A stretch of 64,000 bases of DNA from Ophiura sarsii (lineage: Eukaryota; Echinodermata; Ophiuroidea; Amphilepidida; Ophiuridae), in NCBI GenBank assembly GCA_035610835.1, contig CM069455.1, positions 49,064,868-49,128,867 of the forward strand, given 5' to 3'. The notes under the pieces were generated by a model. The model ran no database searches. It worked only from the letters and a program-made list of their open reading frames with translations, and was not told the DNA's origin. Within the stretch, counting starts at the first letter, position 1. Each line of letters opens with the position of its first letter. Shown one piece after another: positions 14,101-23,632 of the stretch. The translations under genes and the position numbers were made by a program.

Positions 14101-17100
14101 TATGATGCAATGCTTAGGTATGTAGTATAAGGTGAACCACAGTTTTTGTCTCTTAAATATGGACCAATTTAATGCCAGATTTTATTTTAAAAATCCATGA
14201 TGTTATCAGGATGGAGGAGGGGAGGGGGAGGAAGCGGGAGTCAGTTATATATGACTCTTAGAGGACTATACTTTCAGGATGGACCAAATGCAGATCAACG
14301 ACTGTTTTATCTTACATATTGGAGGGGGAGGGTGAGGGTGACAGAAGGAGGGCGGTGGTGGGTTGGTGGCTCACATGTATACAAAGTTTGATTTTGACTC
14401 TTAGCTATGTACTTTAAGAATTGACCAAATGCATGATCAACCAGAGTTAAGACTCTCAATTTATGGACCAATTTGCCGTCAGATTTAAGCAATCCCGCTT
14501 ATAGTATACTAAGTTAGATATATTGATTTGGTGTTCACTTTCGATTGAACCAAATCCAAGATCGGGCACAGTTTTGTCTCGCACCTTTGGACCAATTTGC
14601 CACAATATGACAAAGATTCACAAATGTGTCCAGTTGCATCAAAAAGGACATGTTGTCGGCAAACACAGTTTTGAGATAGAGGCCAATATACAGCGTTCGT
14701 GATGTATTGCGATTCAATTGCACAAATGTGTAGCTAAAAGTGTGATGCAAGAAGATTCCCTACTTAATATTTGATCACGTTCCATCAAAGCCAAACCTAA
14801 AAAGATTGAGTTTCATCTTCAAATAACTAAAAAAAGTATGATAAATCCGAAGTATCGGCAGTTCATATTTCGTTTTCGTCATTACGTGCGCAGAAGTCTT
14901 ACTGTCGGTTTAAAATTATTAAAATGGCGGTTTCTGCGCACATCGGAGCAATGTTATAATCATGACGTCACTTTTAATGCTAGTCTTGTTCCCATGCCGC
15001 AGAGTATTACGAAAAGGCGAATCGAAAAGGCGCCAACAAAAATGACTTGGAATAAAACTAGTGGTGCACCCCGGACACAAGGAAATTCTTTGAAGGAATC
15101 ATATAGCAAAATGGCGCTTAGTAAGAAGATTGTAAACAATTATGAAATCCATTGTGACTCGTGAGCGAAATAATGCCTGTATTTCCTTGTGTTTTATTAC
15201 AACAATGTATTAGTTCAAATTGTAAAATCTAGATCCTGTACACGTTATGTATACTGTATTTTGCTTACGGGACACAGGTTATATGTGCGTTACACGGTTG
15301 AACCGTGTTACGTGCGCATGCCAGATTATGTAGAACGTGCAAAGTTGATGAAATATTAATTTTATTACTAGAAGAAAAAGTGCTATACAAAATTTGTGAA
15401 TTGCTACACAAAACTACCGTGCTACCGTACAAAAAAAATGCTGGAAATTGAACGCTGCCAATATATTTGGTAAAATATAAAGAAAATAATAGAAACTAAC
15501 TCTGGTCTAAGACCAGACGACCTTGATTTTTCCAATATGGTAGTGATGGCGCTATAACTATTAATTTAACGGTGTTGTAACTCTGGCAGACGACAGGTGT
15601 TATAGCTGTAATTGTTTAATTTAGCCATTGATATTTGGTACGTACGGATGCAATGTCGAAGGAAGTTTACATTTTGACCACCAGTGACCTTATTTGACCT
15701 TTGACCTGGTTATTGTGATTGACTTTTTTTCTTGTCTCATCAAACCTAACAAGACAAAGTCAACAGGGTATCATTTCAAAGCTTAAAATGTGCTCTTTAA
15801 GTCATACCAATAACTCAGATTTGACCCGAGCCTCCAACATGTTCGTATTTACGGGATGGGTCACAAATATTACTGGGATGGGGAAAAGGGCAGTGGTTCA
15901 CCTGTATACGAAGATAGATATGATGCTTAAGGTATGTAGTTCAGAATGGACCAAATCCGAGGTGAAACACAGTTTTGTCTCTCAAATATGGACCAATTTG
16001 CCGCAAGAATTTTAAGAAAAAATCCATTATGTTATCAGGATGGGGGGGGGGGGGGGGGGTTCAGTTGTATATGACTGACTCTTAGAGGTCAATACTTTCA
16101 GAATGGATCAAATGCAGATCAATGTCTGTTTTATCTCACATAATAGGGGGGAGGAGGGAAGTGCTGGGGGTGGGGGGGGGGGGTTCACTTATAGTAAAGG
16201 TAGATATACTGATTTTGTGTGCACTTTCAGTTGAACCAAATCCAAGACTACCCACAGTTTGTCTCACACCTTCGGACCAATTGTCACAATATGACAAAGA
16301 TTCACAAATGTTTGGGGAAAAGGGCAGGGGTTCATATACGAAGATAGATATGATGCTCAGGGATGTAGTTCAGAATGGACCAAATCTAAGGTGAACCACA
16401 GTTTTGTCTCTCAAATATGGACCAATTTGCCGCCAGATTTTAAAGAAAAATCCATGATGTTATCGGGATTATCACCTGTCCGATAGCCCGGGGCAACCAA
16501 ACCATTGTTTTGTCCGAGCTAGCTGACCACAGGACATGCTGCCCGATCGAGCAATGCAAATATTCACAAGAAAACATAATAAAGTCACCAATTTGGCAAT
16601 AATATCCTAAGTTTGTAGTCAGTTTTACCTTTGTAAATATAATGAAATCCAAGATCAACCAATTTGTCTCTCACATATGGACCAATTTGCCGCAATATGA
16701 CAACTATCCACAATATTACAAAGAGATGGGTGGGGGAGGGGGTTCACTTTCACACAAAGGTGGACATGATCCTGTAGTATATATTTCTGAATGGATCTAA
16801 TCCAAGTTCAACTAAGTTTTGTCTCCCACATATGGACCAATTTGCCGGGATATGACAAATATCCACAATATTACAGAGAGATGGTGGGGGAGGGGGTTCA
16901 CTTTCATACAAAGGTGGACATGATCCTGTAGTTTATACTTCAGAATGGATCAAATCCAAGTTCAACCAAGTTTTGTCTCCCACATATGGACCAATTTGCC
17001 GGGATATGACAAATATCCACAATATTACAGAGAGATGGGTGGGGGAGGGGGTTCACTTTCATACAAAGGTGGATATGATTCTGTAGTATGTACTTCAGAA

Positions 17101-20100
17101 TGGATCAAATCCAAGTTCAACCAAGTTTTGTCTCCCACACATGGACCAATTTGCCACGATATGACAACTATCCACAATATTACAGAGAGATGGTGGGGGA
17201 GGGGGTTCACTTTCATACAAAGGTGGACATGATCCTGTAGTTTATACTTCTGAATGGATCAAATCCAAGTTCAACCAAGTTTTGTCTCCCACACATGGAC
17301 CAATTTGCCGCGATATGACACTTATGAATTCCACCGACAACCTAAGCAGTCAACAATGAATTCACGTCCAGACCATGCGTGATTTCCTTAAAAAAGCATA
17401 CAGGACCTTCACACCAATTTTGCTTTGATGTCAACCATGAGTTCTAAGTGTCAGAAAATGACAACAGGAAGAGTTATATGAAGCGTACATGTCTCTCTTT
17501 ATTATCATATTTTTATTCTTCATAAGAAAAAATATTTGGTACCGTCAATTAATTTTTCTTCCCCGCGAAAGTTCAATATTTGAACGATTTTATGCAGATA
17601 TTTCGGGGAAATTTCGGTACTTTTGTCCAGCCTGGCGTTCCATGGTTCTCTCGGGAAAACAAAGCGAGAAAAATAACGGACAGGAACTGAATAACAAAGG
17701 GCAAACATTTCTTTACATTTTGATATAAGATATATTCTGATTGGCCAACCTAACATACCGTCTTTATAATTATCGAATCATCAGGTCTGTACTACAATTC
17801 TCAGTTTTGGGGTGAACATCCATGGAACGCCATTTGACCATGTTGACCCATTGTCTTACGTGTGCACAACTCACCGCTCGCGGAACGAAGAGTGTCCGCT
17901 TTACAGCAAGCTTACACCAGATTTCCTTCGTTTTAGATCGTATAAATTACAGTTTTAGAAAGAGGAATAAATAAGGCAGACAGTGATGTAATTTTTAGAC
18001 TAAGATTTAGGCAGAAATATATGTAAATGTTATTAAAAGTTAGATAGTTGTAAAATGGCGAAGAAACCATGTAGTTGTATGTGTGGTGTGCGTGCTAACT
18101 TCCCACACACACTTTGGTAAATGTAAACAACAGCCAATCGATCGGGCAATCGATATACATTCATTACTTCATGAATAATCGCGATAGCTGCGTATCAAGT
18201 GCGCTCCAATAAAATGAATCGTTAGATGAGAACGCGCACGCCGAGCGCAGGTTACTAATAATTGCCCAAAAGTACTGCGCCAAAGTGTTCCATTGTTTTG
18301 CTCACTGACCGACCAATCAAATAAACGCCTCACGCCCCTAAACTGAATATTCATTGAATTATGAGGAAACACGATTAAAGCTTATTTCTGATTGGTTGAA
18401 TGAGGGGATGACCCGACTCGGACTGTTTCAATAACTAAGAAGGGCAGGGGTGGACAAAATAAACAAAACAACTAATTAATAATTAGCGAGATTATATCGG
18501 TACAAATCAACAATTTGGATAAATATGCATCTTTTTCAGTAATGAATGAGAATAATGACTGCTTAACAACTGTTTTCGCGAATTTGTTGTGAAATACTCG
18601 GTTGCTGTTATGGTCATTCGGAATTGTCCCTCAGGGGCTGCGCCCCTTCGGGACAATTCCTCAGACCATAACATCAACCTCTTATTTCACAACAAATTCG
18701 CGAAAACAGTTGTTACGCAGTAATTATTCTCTAAATAGGGGTCTTGTGGTTGCTATTAAAACCTGCTGGTTAGCAGACCAAAAAGGCCAAGACAAATTCA
18801 TATGAATATCTGCAATATTACATAGAGATGGGTGGGGGAGGGGGTTCAATTTCATAAAAAGGTGGACATGATCCTGTAGTATATGAGTACACACCACTAA
18901 TAAATTCCCCATTGCTTACTGTGTAAAATGGACCATGATTATTCGCCATTTTCTCGCTTATAAAGCAACTGGTTGCTTCAACTTTGCATTCTGTGTGAAG
19001 ATCATGGTCTTGGCTTTCCTGTAAACAACAAAAATATATAAGTTCAAGGCAAAATTTTCGAGATATGCGCCGTCAAAGATACACATGTTTGTAGATTGCC
19101 CAGGCCTAGCTTAGGTCTAAGCAATTCTAATCAATTATCTGAAGTCTCTAAAATGACTAAAAAATCATAAAAAATTGGTCAAAGAAGAAAATTTGCACTG
19201 ATATTGTTTGATAATCTTCATTTAATAATCATCCGATCAAAAGTTTGGCCAACAACACTATTTTTGAAGCATTTTTATATATTTCACTTAGAGGAGGGTC
19301 ATCCCAACCAATTCAACAGGCCTTTCGTGGACTCTTCCATTATTTATTTAGAGGTGTGAATCCATATACTTCAGAATGGATCAAATCCAAGTTCAACCAA
19401 GTTTTGTCTCCCACACATGGACCAATTTGCAGCGATATAACACCTATCTGCAATATTACAAAGAGATAGGTGGGGGAGGGGGTTCACTTTCACACAAAGG
19501 TGGACATGATCCTGTAGTATGTACTTCAGAATGGTTATTATCAAAGTTCAATCGTCCATGTGCCTCCCACACATGGACCAATTTGCCGCGAAATGACAAC
19601 TATCCGCAATATTACAGAGAGATGGGTGGGGGAGGGGGTTAACTTTCATACAAAGGTGGACATGATCCTGTAGTATGTACTACTTCTGAATGAATCAAAT
19701 CTTAAGTTCAACCAAGTTTTGTCTCCCACATATGGACCAATTTGCCGCAATATGACAACTATCCGCAATATTACAGAGAGATGGGTGGGGGAGGGGGTTA
19801 ACTTTCATACAAAGGTGGACATGATCCTGTAGTATGTACTACTTCTGAATGAATCAAATCTTAAGTTCAACCAAGTTTTGTCTCCCACATATGGACCAAT
19901 TTGCCGCGATATAACACCTATCCGCAATATTACAGAGAGATGGTGGGGGAGGGGGTTCACTTTCATACAAAGGTGGACATGATCCTGTAGTATATATTTC
20001 TGAATGGATCAAATCCAAGTTCAACCAAGTTTTGTCTCCCACATATGGACCAATTTGCCGCGATATGACAAATATCTGCAATATTACATAGAGATGGGTG

Positions 20101-21794
20101 GGGGAGGAAGTTCACTTTCATACAAAGGTGGACATGATCCTGTAGTATGTACTTCAGAATGAATCAACATCAAACCTTGTAGGAGGGTACCAGTCAAGGA
20201 CTAAAAATTCTCAGCACGTGCTCAAAAGGAAACCGGTCCCTGACGTGAAAGTTGGCCAGCCAGTTAAGCGTGAGTGCTTGGCTTGTCAATCTTTTATTTG
20301 GTAATGCGTTATAAGCTCGCCTCCCAAAAGGGTGGTGCTGTTACACTTTTTGGTTTCATGCTGTCATTATTCCTTAATTTTTTTCAAACCACAAAAAACT
20401 ATCTCAACAAATTTGGTATCATTTTAATACAGCTTTTTAATACAGCTTTTTTTAGTGTATGGACCATATTTTGAGTAGTGGATGAAGACGCAAATGCCGT
20501 GTTTTTGATGATTTACATATTAAACACTTCCACTGCATAAGAAGATGAGATAGACCCCATCTGTGTGCGTTGCTATAGTTTGATCAGCTTTAGATTGACG
20601 AAGCCTCGTTACAGCAGCAAAAGAAAAAGGACGCAGTCGCACCTAAGGCAACAATTGAAGTGTGCATCATAAGTGTGAGGCAAGCATGTGGTAACAACCA
20701 CATGCATGTGACCATAATCGTGCGGATTCGATTAGATTACTTTTGCTCCCGGAGAGATATACACCACACATTTCTTGCCAATTTGGAACTGATTGATCTT
20801 TCGAAGCTGCTAGTAATGATTTTGAATGGCGTAGTGGAGATAAAGATTATGACATGACGGGTTTTATCTCAGTTGTGTAACACGCCCCATTTGATCCTAT
20901 AATGTAACTTATCGCATGTTTCTCACACATTATGTTTACAGCTTGTGATAGAGGGCAGAGCACTGAGCCCAAAGTCTGACATCTGGGGTCTAGGGTGTCT
21001 TCTTTATCAGATGCTTAATGATGGACATATGCCGTATGAAGATTGTATGCATGATGATCCGGAAGAGTTGAGAACACTGGTAGGTGACTCTTTTATTTTA
21101 ACTTGGGTGGGTTTTGGGAATTTAACTATCAGGTGAGAAAAACGGATCAATTTTTATTTTTGGAGGGAGGGGGTTGCCCTAATTGATTGCGCTAACTGGT
21201 CAGCTCAGAAAAATTGCTTCGCTATTTGATAGCTCGCCGGAACGTACCACAAGCGCTCGAAGTGATTTGTAGTGTGTAGGACGGTTAGGGATAATAGGAA
21301 GAATATTATAGGGCCGACATACACTAATATTATGACCATGTAGCTTTAGGTACAGTTAATTTGTAAATGACTACGGAGAGTCATATGCACTTGTTCATTT
21401 CTTGATCTTGGTAACCAACCGCAGAACTCACTTGATTTTAAAAGAGATTGAGCGAAGTCTTAAACAAATTTTGTCTTGAGTTCAGAAATATCACATGTGT
21501 AGTTAAAACCCAAGATGATTCTACACGCCCTCTTCTAAATACGCTCCAAATCATAGTGGAGACGTTCTCTAAGACCATGGTGCCAAACTGGTAGAGCTAT
21601 CTAATAACATATGATGGAACAAAATGTTTCAATTCCAGATCAGAAACGAAGAGGATCCAATAAAACCACCAAAAATGCCTAAGGAAACATCATACGAGGT
21701 GGGTGATTTTCTGGCACGCTGTTGGATGCTGGATCCAAAGAAAAGAGCCAATCTTGACACCTTGAAGAATCATCAGATATTTAAAACTGATTAG
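1947..21794 (+). CDS. TAZ zinc finger-pseudokinase protein, 3' part of gene (8 exons, 394 aa seen)
   Basis: Seen: eight plus-strand exons (1947-2104, 2848-2977, 3739-3915, 5177-5330, 7738-7872, 10811-10947, 20942-21079, 21639-21794) with AG/GT borders join in one frame: 1185 nt, 394 residues plus stop. Residues 11-47 form the C-terminal half of a TAZ zinc finger; about 117-390 form a kinase fold: glycine loop LGGFG (120-124), VAIK-like lysine (YIIKK, 151-155), hinge about 203-213, catalytic loop YLNWHAKN (247-254), NFT in place of DFG (268-270), PPE (295-297), SDIWGLG subdomain IX and an RAN motif in subdomain XI. Family knowledge: TAZ fingers bind transcription-factor peptides in CBP/p300. 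Inference: a protein-interaction scaffold or allosteric pseudokinase, since both catalytic aspartates are asparagine. The first exon has incoming phase 0, so the N-terminus lies left of the window or was missed. The substrate or partner is unknown and no named orthologue is recognised. Confidence 0.85.
2166..2245. repeat. Short tandem repeat of gactctgaggtgaag type
   Basis: Two to three near repeats of GACTCTGAGGTGAAG followed by a cctgtccgag/ctcggacag inverted motif, inside the first intron. The rest of the intron to 2847 shows nothing else. Confidence 0.5.
2848..2977 (+). CDS. Exon: linker between TAZ finger and kinase fold
   Basis: Acceptor tttgcag, donor gtaggt, phase 2 in and phase 0 out. 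The split serine codon (AG from the previous exon plus T) supports the join. It encodes residues 54-96, basic in the middle (QKKKKIGHMR), ending in LGEDFILTW. No recognised domain. Confidence 0.7.
3739..3915 (+). CDS. Exon: kinase N-lobe, glycine-loop and VAIK-lysine region
   Basis: Acceptor cctcctag, donor gttagt, phase 0 on both sides, residues 97-155. GWYLGGFGKFNTMYC resembles a shortened glycine-rich loop (LGGFG against the usual LGxGxFG) and GYIIKK at the exon end fits the beta-3 lysine. The exon happens to begin with ATG, but the phase-0 join to the preceding exon suggests this methionine is internal; an alternative start here cannot be excluded. Confidence 0.75.
3975..4083. mobile_element. 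Short inverted-repeat element with CAGTGGCGTAAC end
   Basis: Imperfect ends (cagtggcgtaaccag and ctagttatgccactg) around G- and C-runs. Such CAGTGGCGTA-ended short elements are common in animals; class unassigned. The surrounding intron (3916-5176) also has a partial copy (about 4285-4360) of the palindrome at 37139-37768, a poly-G run near 4707-4733 and a telomere-like stretch near 4805-4830. Confidence 0.5.
5177..5330 (+). CDS. Exon: kinase alpha-C helix to hinge
   Basis: Acceptor tttcag, donor gtgggt, phase 0 in and phase 1 out. SEILNKISS gives a plausible alpha-C glutamate, and TMFICTRYYEG reads like beta-5 and the hinge (compare the usual LxLVxEYxxGG). The next exon completes the glycine codon and continues SSLLHWV. 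Confidence 0.75.
6270..7055. repeat. Dispersed ~0.8 kb repeat R1 (plus orientation)
   Basis: An inverted, diverged copy lies at about 17322-18135. Shared blocks include ttaaatcgttcaaatattgaac-like text, the gacggtaccaaatattttttc block and the ttgttggtggaattcat end. No transposase seen. 5331-6269 holds no gene that I can recognise. Confidence 0.7.
7332..7668. mobile_element. MITE with CTAAAGGTTCGTTCTCACTAG ends and internal tandem duplication
   Basis: Ends CTAAAGG(T)TCGTTCTCACTAG and TAGTGTGAACGAGCCTTTAG are inverted copies. A ~120 bp segment (ccgccgcaatgtacacaggc...) is repeated near 7393 and 7511. It lies 69 bp before the exon at 7738. Confidence 0.7.
7738..7872 (+). CDS. Exon: kinase alpha-E and catalytic loop (HRD replaced by YLN)
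   Basis: Acceptor cttatag, donor gtaagc, phase 1 on both sides. AIEAVEILHGMDILYLNWH aligns with the alpha-E helix and the start of the catalytic loop, placing Y247-L248-N249 where HRD is expected. Joining to the exon at 10811 gives YLNWHAKNMVL, the same length as HRDLKPENMLL. A candidate mini-exon at 8602-8624 would break both phase and alignment and was rejected. Confidence 0.85.
9000..9565. mobile_element. TA-flanked palindromic MITE, CAGTCCTCAAAATGAG ends (566 bp)
   Basis: Ends CAGTCCTCAAAATGAGTAAC and its complement, TA on both sides. Arms of about 230 bp are mutually complementary through the ccaagtcagttt region. Mariner-type by target duplication (inferred). Confidence 0.75.
9583..9830. 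mobile_element. TTAA MITE, CACTTTCCACGCGGC family (copy 1)
   Basis: Starts TTAA-CACTTTCCACGCGGC and ends CTGCCGCAAGGAAAGTG-TTAA. Other copies: 28096-28342, 33729-33958 and 33963-34146; fragments at 1011 and 37110. TTAA duplication suggests piggyBac-type mobilisation (inferred). Confidence 0.8.
10223..10670. mobile_element. Inverted-repeat element with TGCACT(T/G)ATCAATTGC ends (448 bp)
   Basis: Ends TGCACTTATCAATTGCAACC and its near complement ggttgcaattgatcagtgca flank a GC-rich middle (ccccggggga). It sits 140 bp before the exon at 10811. Target duplication not clear. Confidence 0.65.
10811..10947 (+). CDS. Exon: kinase activation segment (DFG replaced by NFT, PPE motif)
   Basis: Acceptor tcatacag, donor gtaatg, phase 1 in and phase 0 out. 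KNMVLSETTERLYLSNFTTAV aligns with KPENxLLxxxxxxKLxDFGxA; the metal-binding aspartate of DFG is asparagine (N268). The segment ends in PRIAPPE, equivalent to the APE motif. Confidence 0.85.
11395..11428. promoter_or_regulatory. DR1-type nuclear-receptor motif within a hairpin
   Basis: TGACCTTTGACCT (11395-11407) is the complement of AGGTCAAAGGTCA, a perfect direct repeat with 1-base spacing. TTTGACCTGGAG (11400-11411) pairs with CTCCAGGTCAAA (11417-11428) around a 5-base loop. A second DR1 lies at 15695-15707. Function is speculative; both are in an intron. Confidence 0.4.
12118..12856. mobile_element. TA-flanked MITE made of TTGGTTAAA repeats (739 bp)
   Basis: Ends CACTCTCAGAACA and TGTTCTGAGAGTG; TA at 12116-12117 and 12857-12858. 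The arms are mostly degenerate ttggttaaa in one direction on the left and its complement on the right. It split an older repeat (11870-12117 and 12857-12965) whose unoccupied copies are at 43365-43640 and, inverted, 56880-57225. Confidence 0.85.
13596..16440. repeat. Divergent part of ~155 bp satellite
   Basis: Recurring blocks gaaccaaatccaag, ttttgtctc, atggaccaatttgccg and G-rich runs followed by ttcact, with varied spacing. Interrupted by poly-G tracts and by the repeat split by a hAT-like insertion (14691-15457). It lies in the kinase gene intron. Confidence 0.75.
14691..15457. mobile_element. hAT-like insertion (767 bp) with 8-bp target duplication
   Basis: Ends CAGCGTTC and GAACGCTG; CCAATATA is present just before (14683-14690) and just after (15458-15465). 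An unoccupied relative at 29521-29758 has the site once. Eight-base duplication and CAG-starting ends are typical of hAT. A 108-codon ORF inside (14838-15164) is not a recognisable transposase. Confidence 0.8.
16660..17320. repeat. ~155 bp satellite, homogeneous block 1
   Basis: Copies of the block atggaccaatttgccg begin near 16676, 16833, 16988, 17143 and 17298, a period of about 155 bp. Each unit carries tgggggagggggttcactttc and ggtggacatgatcctgtag. The segment 16441-16659 between this and the divergent block is unique. Confidence 0.9.
17321..18135. repeat. Repeat R1, inverted copy inside the satellite
   Basis: Matches the complement of 6270-7055, with scattered substitutions. The satellite resumes near 18785, so this and the following 0.65 kb (including a hairpin at 18561-18722) interrupt the array. 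Confidence 0.7.
18561..18722. repeat. Perfect-arm hairpin, ~160 bp
   Basis: taacaactgttttcgcgaa (left) is complementary to ttcgcgaaaacagttgtta (right), arms continuing through ttgttgtgaaata; an inner ggaattgtcc...ggacaattcc stem follows. No gene. Confidence 0.7.
19357..20165. repeat. ~155 bp satellite, homogeneous block 2
   Basis: Further units with gaccaatttgccgcgatat near 19420, 19574, 19735, 19893 and 20046, same period as 16660-17320; one more partial unit lies at 18785-18885. 18886-19356 and 20166-20941 contain no recognised gene. Confidence 0.9.
20942..21079 (+). CDS. Exon: kinase subdomain IX-X
   Basis: Acceptor gtttacag, donor gtaggt, phase 0 on both sides, 46 codons. SPKSDIWGLGCLLYQML is a near-consensus SDVWSLGCxLYEM stretch; the subdomain IX aspartate is kept. 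It is separated from the preceding exon by a 9,994 bp intron packed with satellite DNA and mobile elements. Confidence 0.9.
21639..21794 (+). CDS. Terminal exon: kinase subdomain XI and stop
   Basis: Acceptor aattccag, phase 0. FLARCWMLDPKKRANLDTL with HQIF after it matches the kinase C-terminus (CWxxDPxxRPTxxxLLxHPxF); the structural arginine is kept. The stop TAG at 21792-21794 uses TA of a target duplication plus the first G of a MITE. Skipping the MITE, the old reading would run eight more codons to TAA. Confidence 0.9.
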   Translation: MRNEEDPIKPPKMPKETSYEVGDFLARCWMLDPKKRANLDTLKNHQIFKTD

Positions 21795-22065
21795 GCCAAA
21801 TTAAATTAATTGTTTGTCTCAAAGCTCCTCTCCTGTTGTAAAACTAATGCGGAATGCAGGTTTTTTTTCATTTTCATTTTTTTTTTTTCAATATAAAATA
21901 TTGAAATCCTTGTAAAAGTGAATGATGTGATCAATGAAAATCTGAAAAATCGGTGAAATTTTGGATTTTTTTTTTTTTTTTTTGAAAAAAAATAAAATAA
22001 ATAATGCGCACCAATAAACTAACGCGCGCGGGAGCTTTGAGACAAACAATTAATTTAATTCGGCC
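21794..22065. mobile_element. PIF/Harbinger-like MITE (272 bp, TTA duplication) at the kinase stop codon
   Basis: Inverted ends of about 35 bp start GGCCRAATTAAATTAATTG and continue through gtttgtctcaaagctcc. TTA flanks both sides (21791-21793 and 22066-22068). A 3-bp TWA duplication and GG-starting ends fit PIF/Harbinger; superfamily is inferred. The inside is poly-A/T rich and holds aataaa-like motifs, so it may supply part of the 3' UTR. Confidence 0.75.
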
Positions 22066-22202
22066 TTACAATGGAGATAACAGCCCGTCATAATCATTTT
22101 ACTTCACCTACTAGGTGGCTATACTGGCCAGCACAACTCTATCAGCACTTACATTGTAATTGTATCACTTTTGTTGCTGAAAGATGTTGGCAATATAATA
22201 CA

Positions 22203-23631
22203 CTAGCGGCGTACCCTCGCTACGCTCGGGCACTCGCTAGCTGAGTATTATTATCTAAATTAGATACCTTCATGATTTGTAGCAAAATGAGCATAGATAA
22301 TGAGTTCAAAATTGTAGATCCCTGATTTTTTTTTTTTCATTTGAAATAGACTTTGTTCACAGAAATCTGAGTTTTGTGAAATCTTTGAATCTCGGTCCCA
22401 ATTTCAATACCCCATTTAGGAGGGAAACAATGTTATAAGTTACCCCATTTGTTGGAAGTGGCTCAACTTTCATTTCATTCAGCCAGCATACTTATATAGG
22501 CTTTTTAAGCCTGGCCCGAGCATTTTGCTTGAGCCTGGTCCCTTCAGGACCCAAGCGTGTGTCCGTACGGACCGACGGTATAAACAAACGAACAACAAAC
22601 AAACTAACCCCCAAAATGTGCAGTACCAACCCCATACCCCATATAGTGTAGGCCTATACATGGTATAGAAGATAGTAGTGTGCGGTTAGTCGTCAAGAAC
22701 ATGATCAAAGCGTAGGCTATTGTGAATAGCAAGAGGTCCTTGATACTCAGGTGCCCTTAATCCTAATATCGGTGCCACGGCGCCCTTAATAATCCAGGGG
22801 TCTTAATAAGGCCTACCCAGAAACGCTAAATATTATTATCCCATAATAAGACATGAAATAACCACTCTGGTACACTGCAAAAACTGCAGAACGTGTTCAA
22901 ATGTAACAGATATAGAACATTTTCTGAACATGTTCTGATGTGTTCTGAACACGTTCAGAACATATCCAGAACACGTTCAGAACATGTTCTAAATCTGTTA
23001 CATTTTGAACATGTTCTGGAACGCCTAGAGAACACACTGTGAACATGTTCTGAACGCGTCATGTGTTCTGCACTTTTTGCAGTGTAGGCCCTACCCTATA
23101 CATCCTTAAAATCCAGTTATAGTCACAGGTACCCTTAATATTCCATACTCCAGGTACCCAGTGTACCCTTAATAATCCAGACAGGCCTACCCCATGGGTT
23201 CACACACACGTTGCACTATGGAGCAACGGATGTTTGTCGCCTTGTACTCTACCACATTACAAACTACGCTTTGCGCCACTTACGCGTGTGCACCTTATGG
23301 TGTGCGCCATTACGCGCTCGCCGAGTCTCCCGATTACGCGTGCGCCGGTAATTGCCCGATTACGCGTGCGCCGGTAATCGCCGGAGTACGTGTGCGGTGC
23401 GCCGGCCATCGCCATGGCGTGCCCAGCGTATACGCGGCGCGTAGCAATAACGTAGCAACGGGCTAAAAAACCTAGAATTTCACAAAATCTAACCCGAATT
23501 TAAAAAATCAAACATAAACTGGTTCGTCGTGGGACCGATACGCACTCGCACAGAAAATTTGAAGTTAATCGAAGGTGCGGAAAGGGGAGAACATCTCAGG
23601 ACAGGAATCGGCAACTCCGTATTATATTATA
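22203..23631. repeat. Tandem large repeat, copy 1 (~1.4 kb)
   Basis: Begins ctagcggcgtaccctcgctacgctcggg and ends near aactccgtattatattata. Copy 2 follows directly (23633-25370) with the same beginning, the same order of blocks and the same end. Copy 1 carries a private MITE at 22873-23084. Class unknown; no transposase or reverse transcriptase seen. Confidence 0.75.
22873..23084. mobile_element. TA-flanked MITE built from GAACATGTTC motifs (212 bp)
   Basis: Ends CACTGCAAAAACTGCAGAAC and GTTCTGCACTTTTTGCAGTG with TA on both sides. Interior holds exact GAACATGTTC at 22926-22935, 22980-22989, 23007-23016 and 23041-23050, plus GAACACGTTC variants. Absent from the parallel position of copy 2 (near 24085), so it inserted after the large tandem duplication or was lost there. 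Confidence 0.85.
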
Positions 23632-23632
23632 G

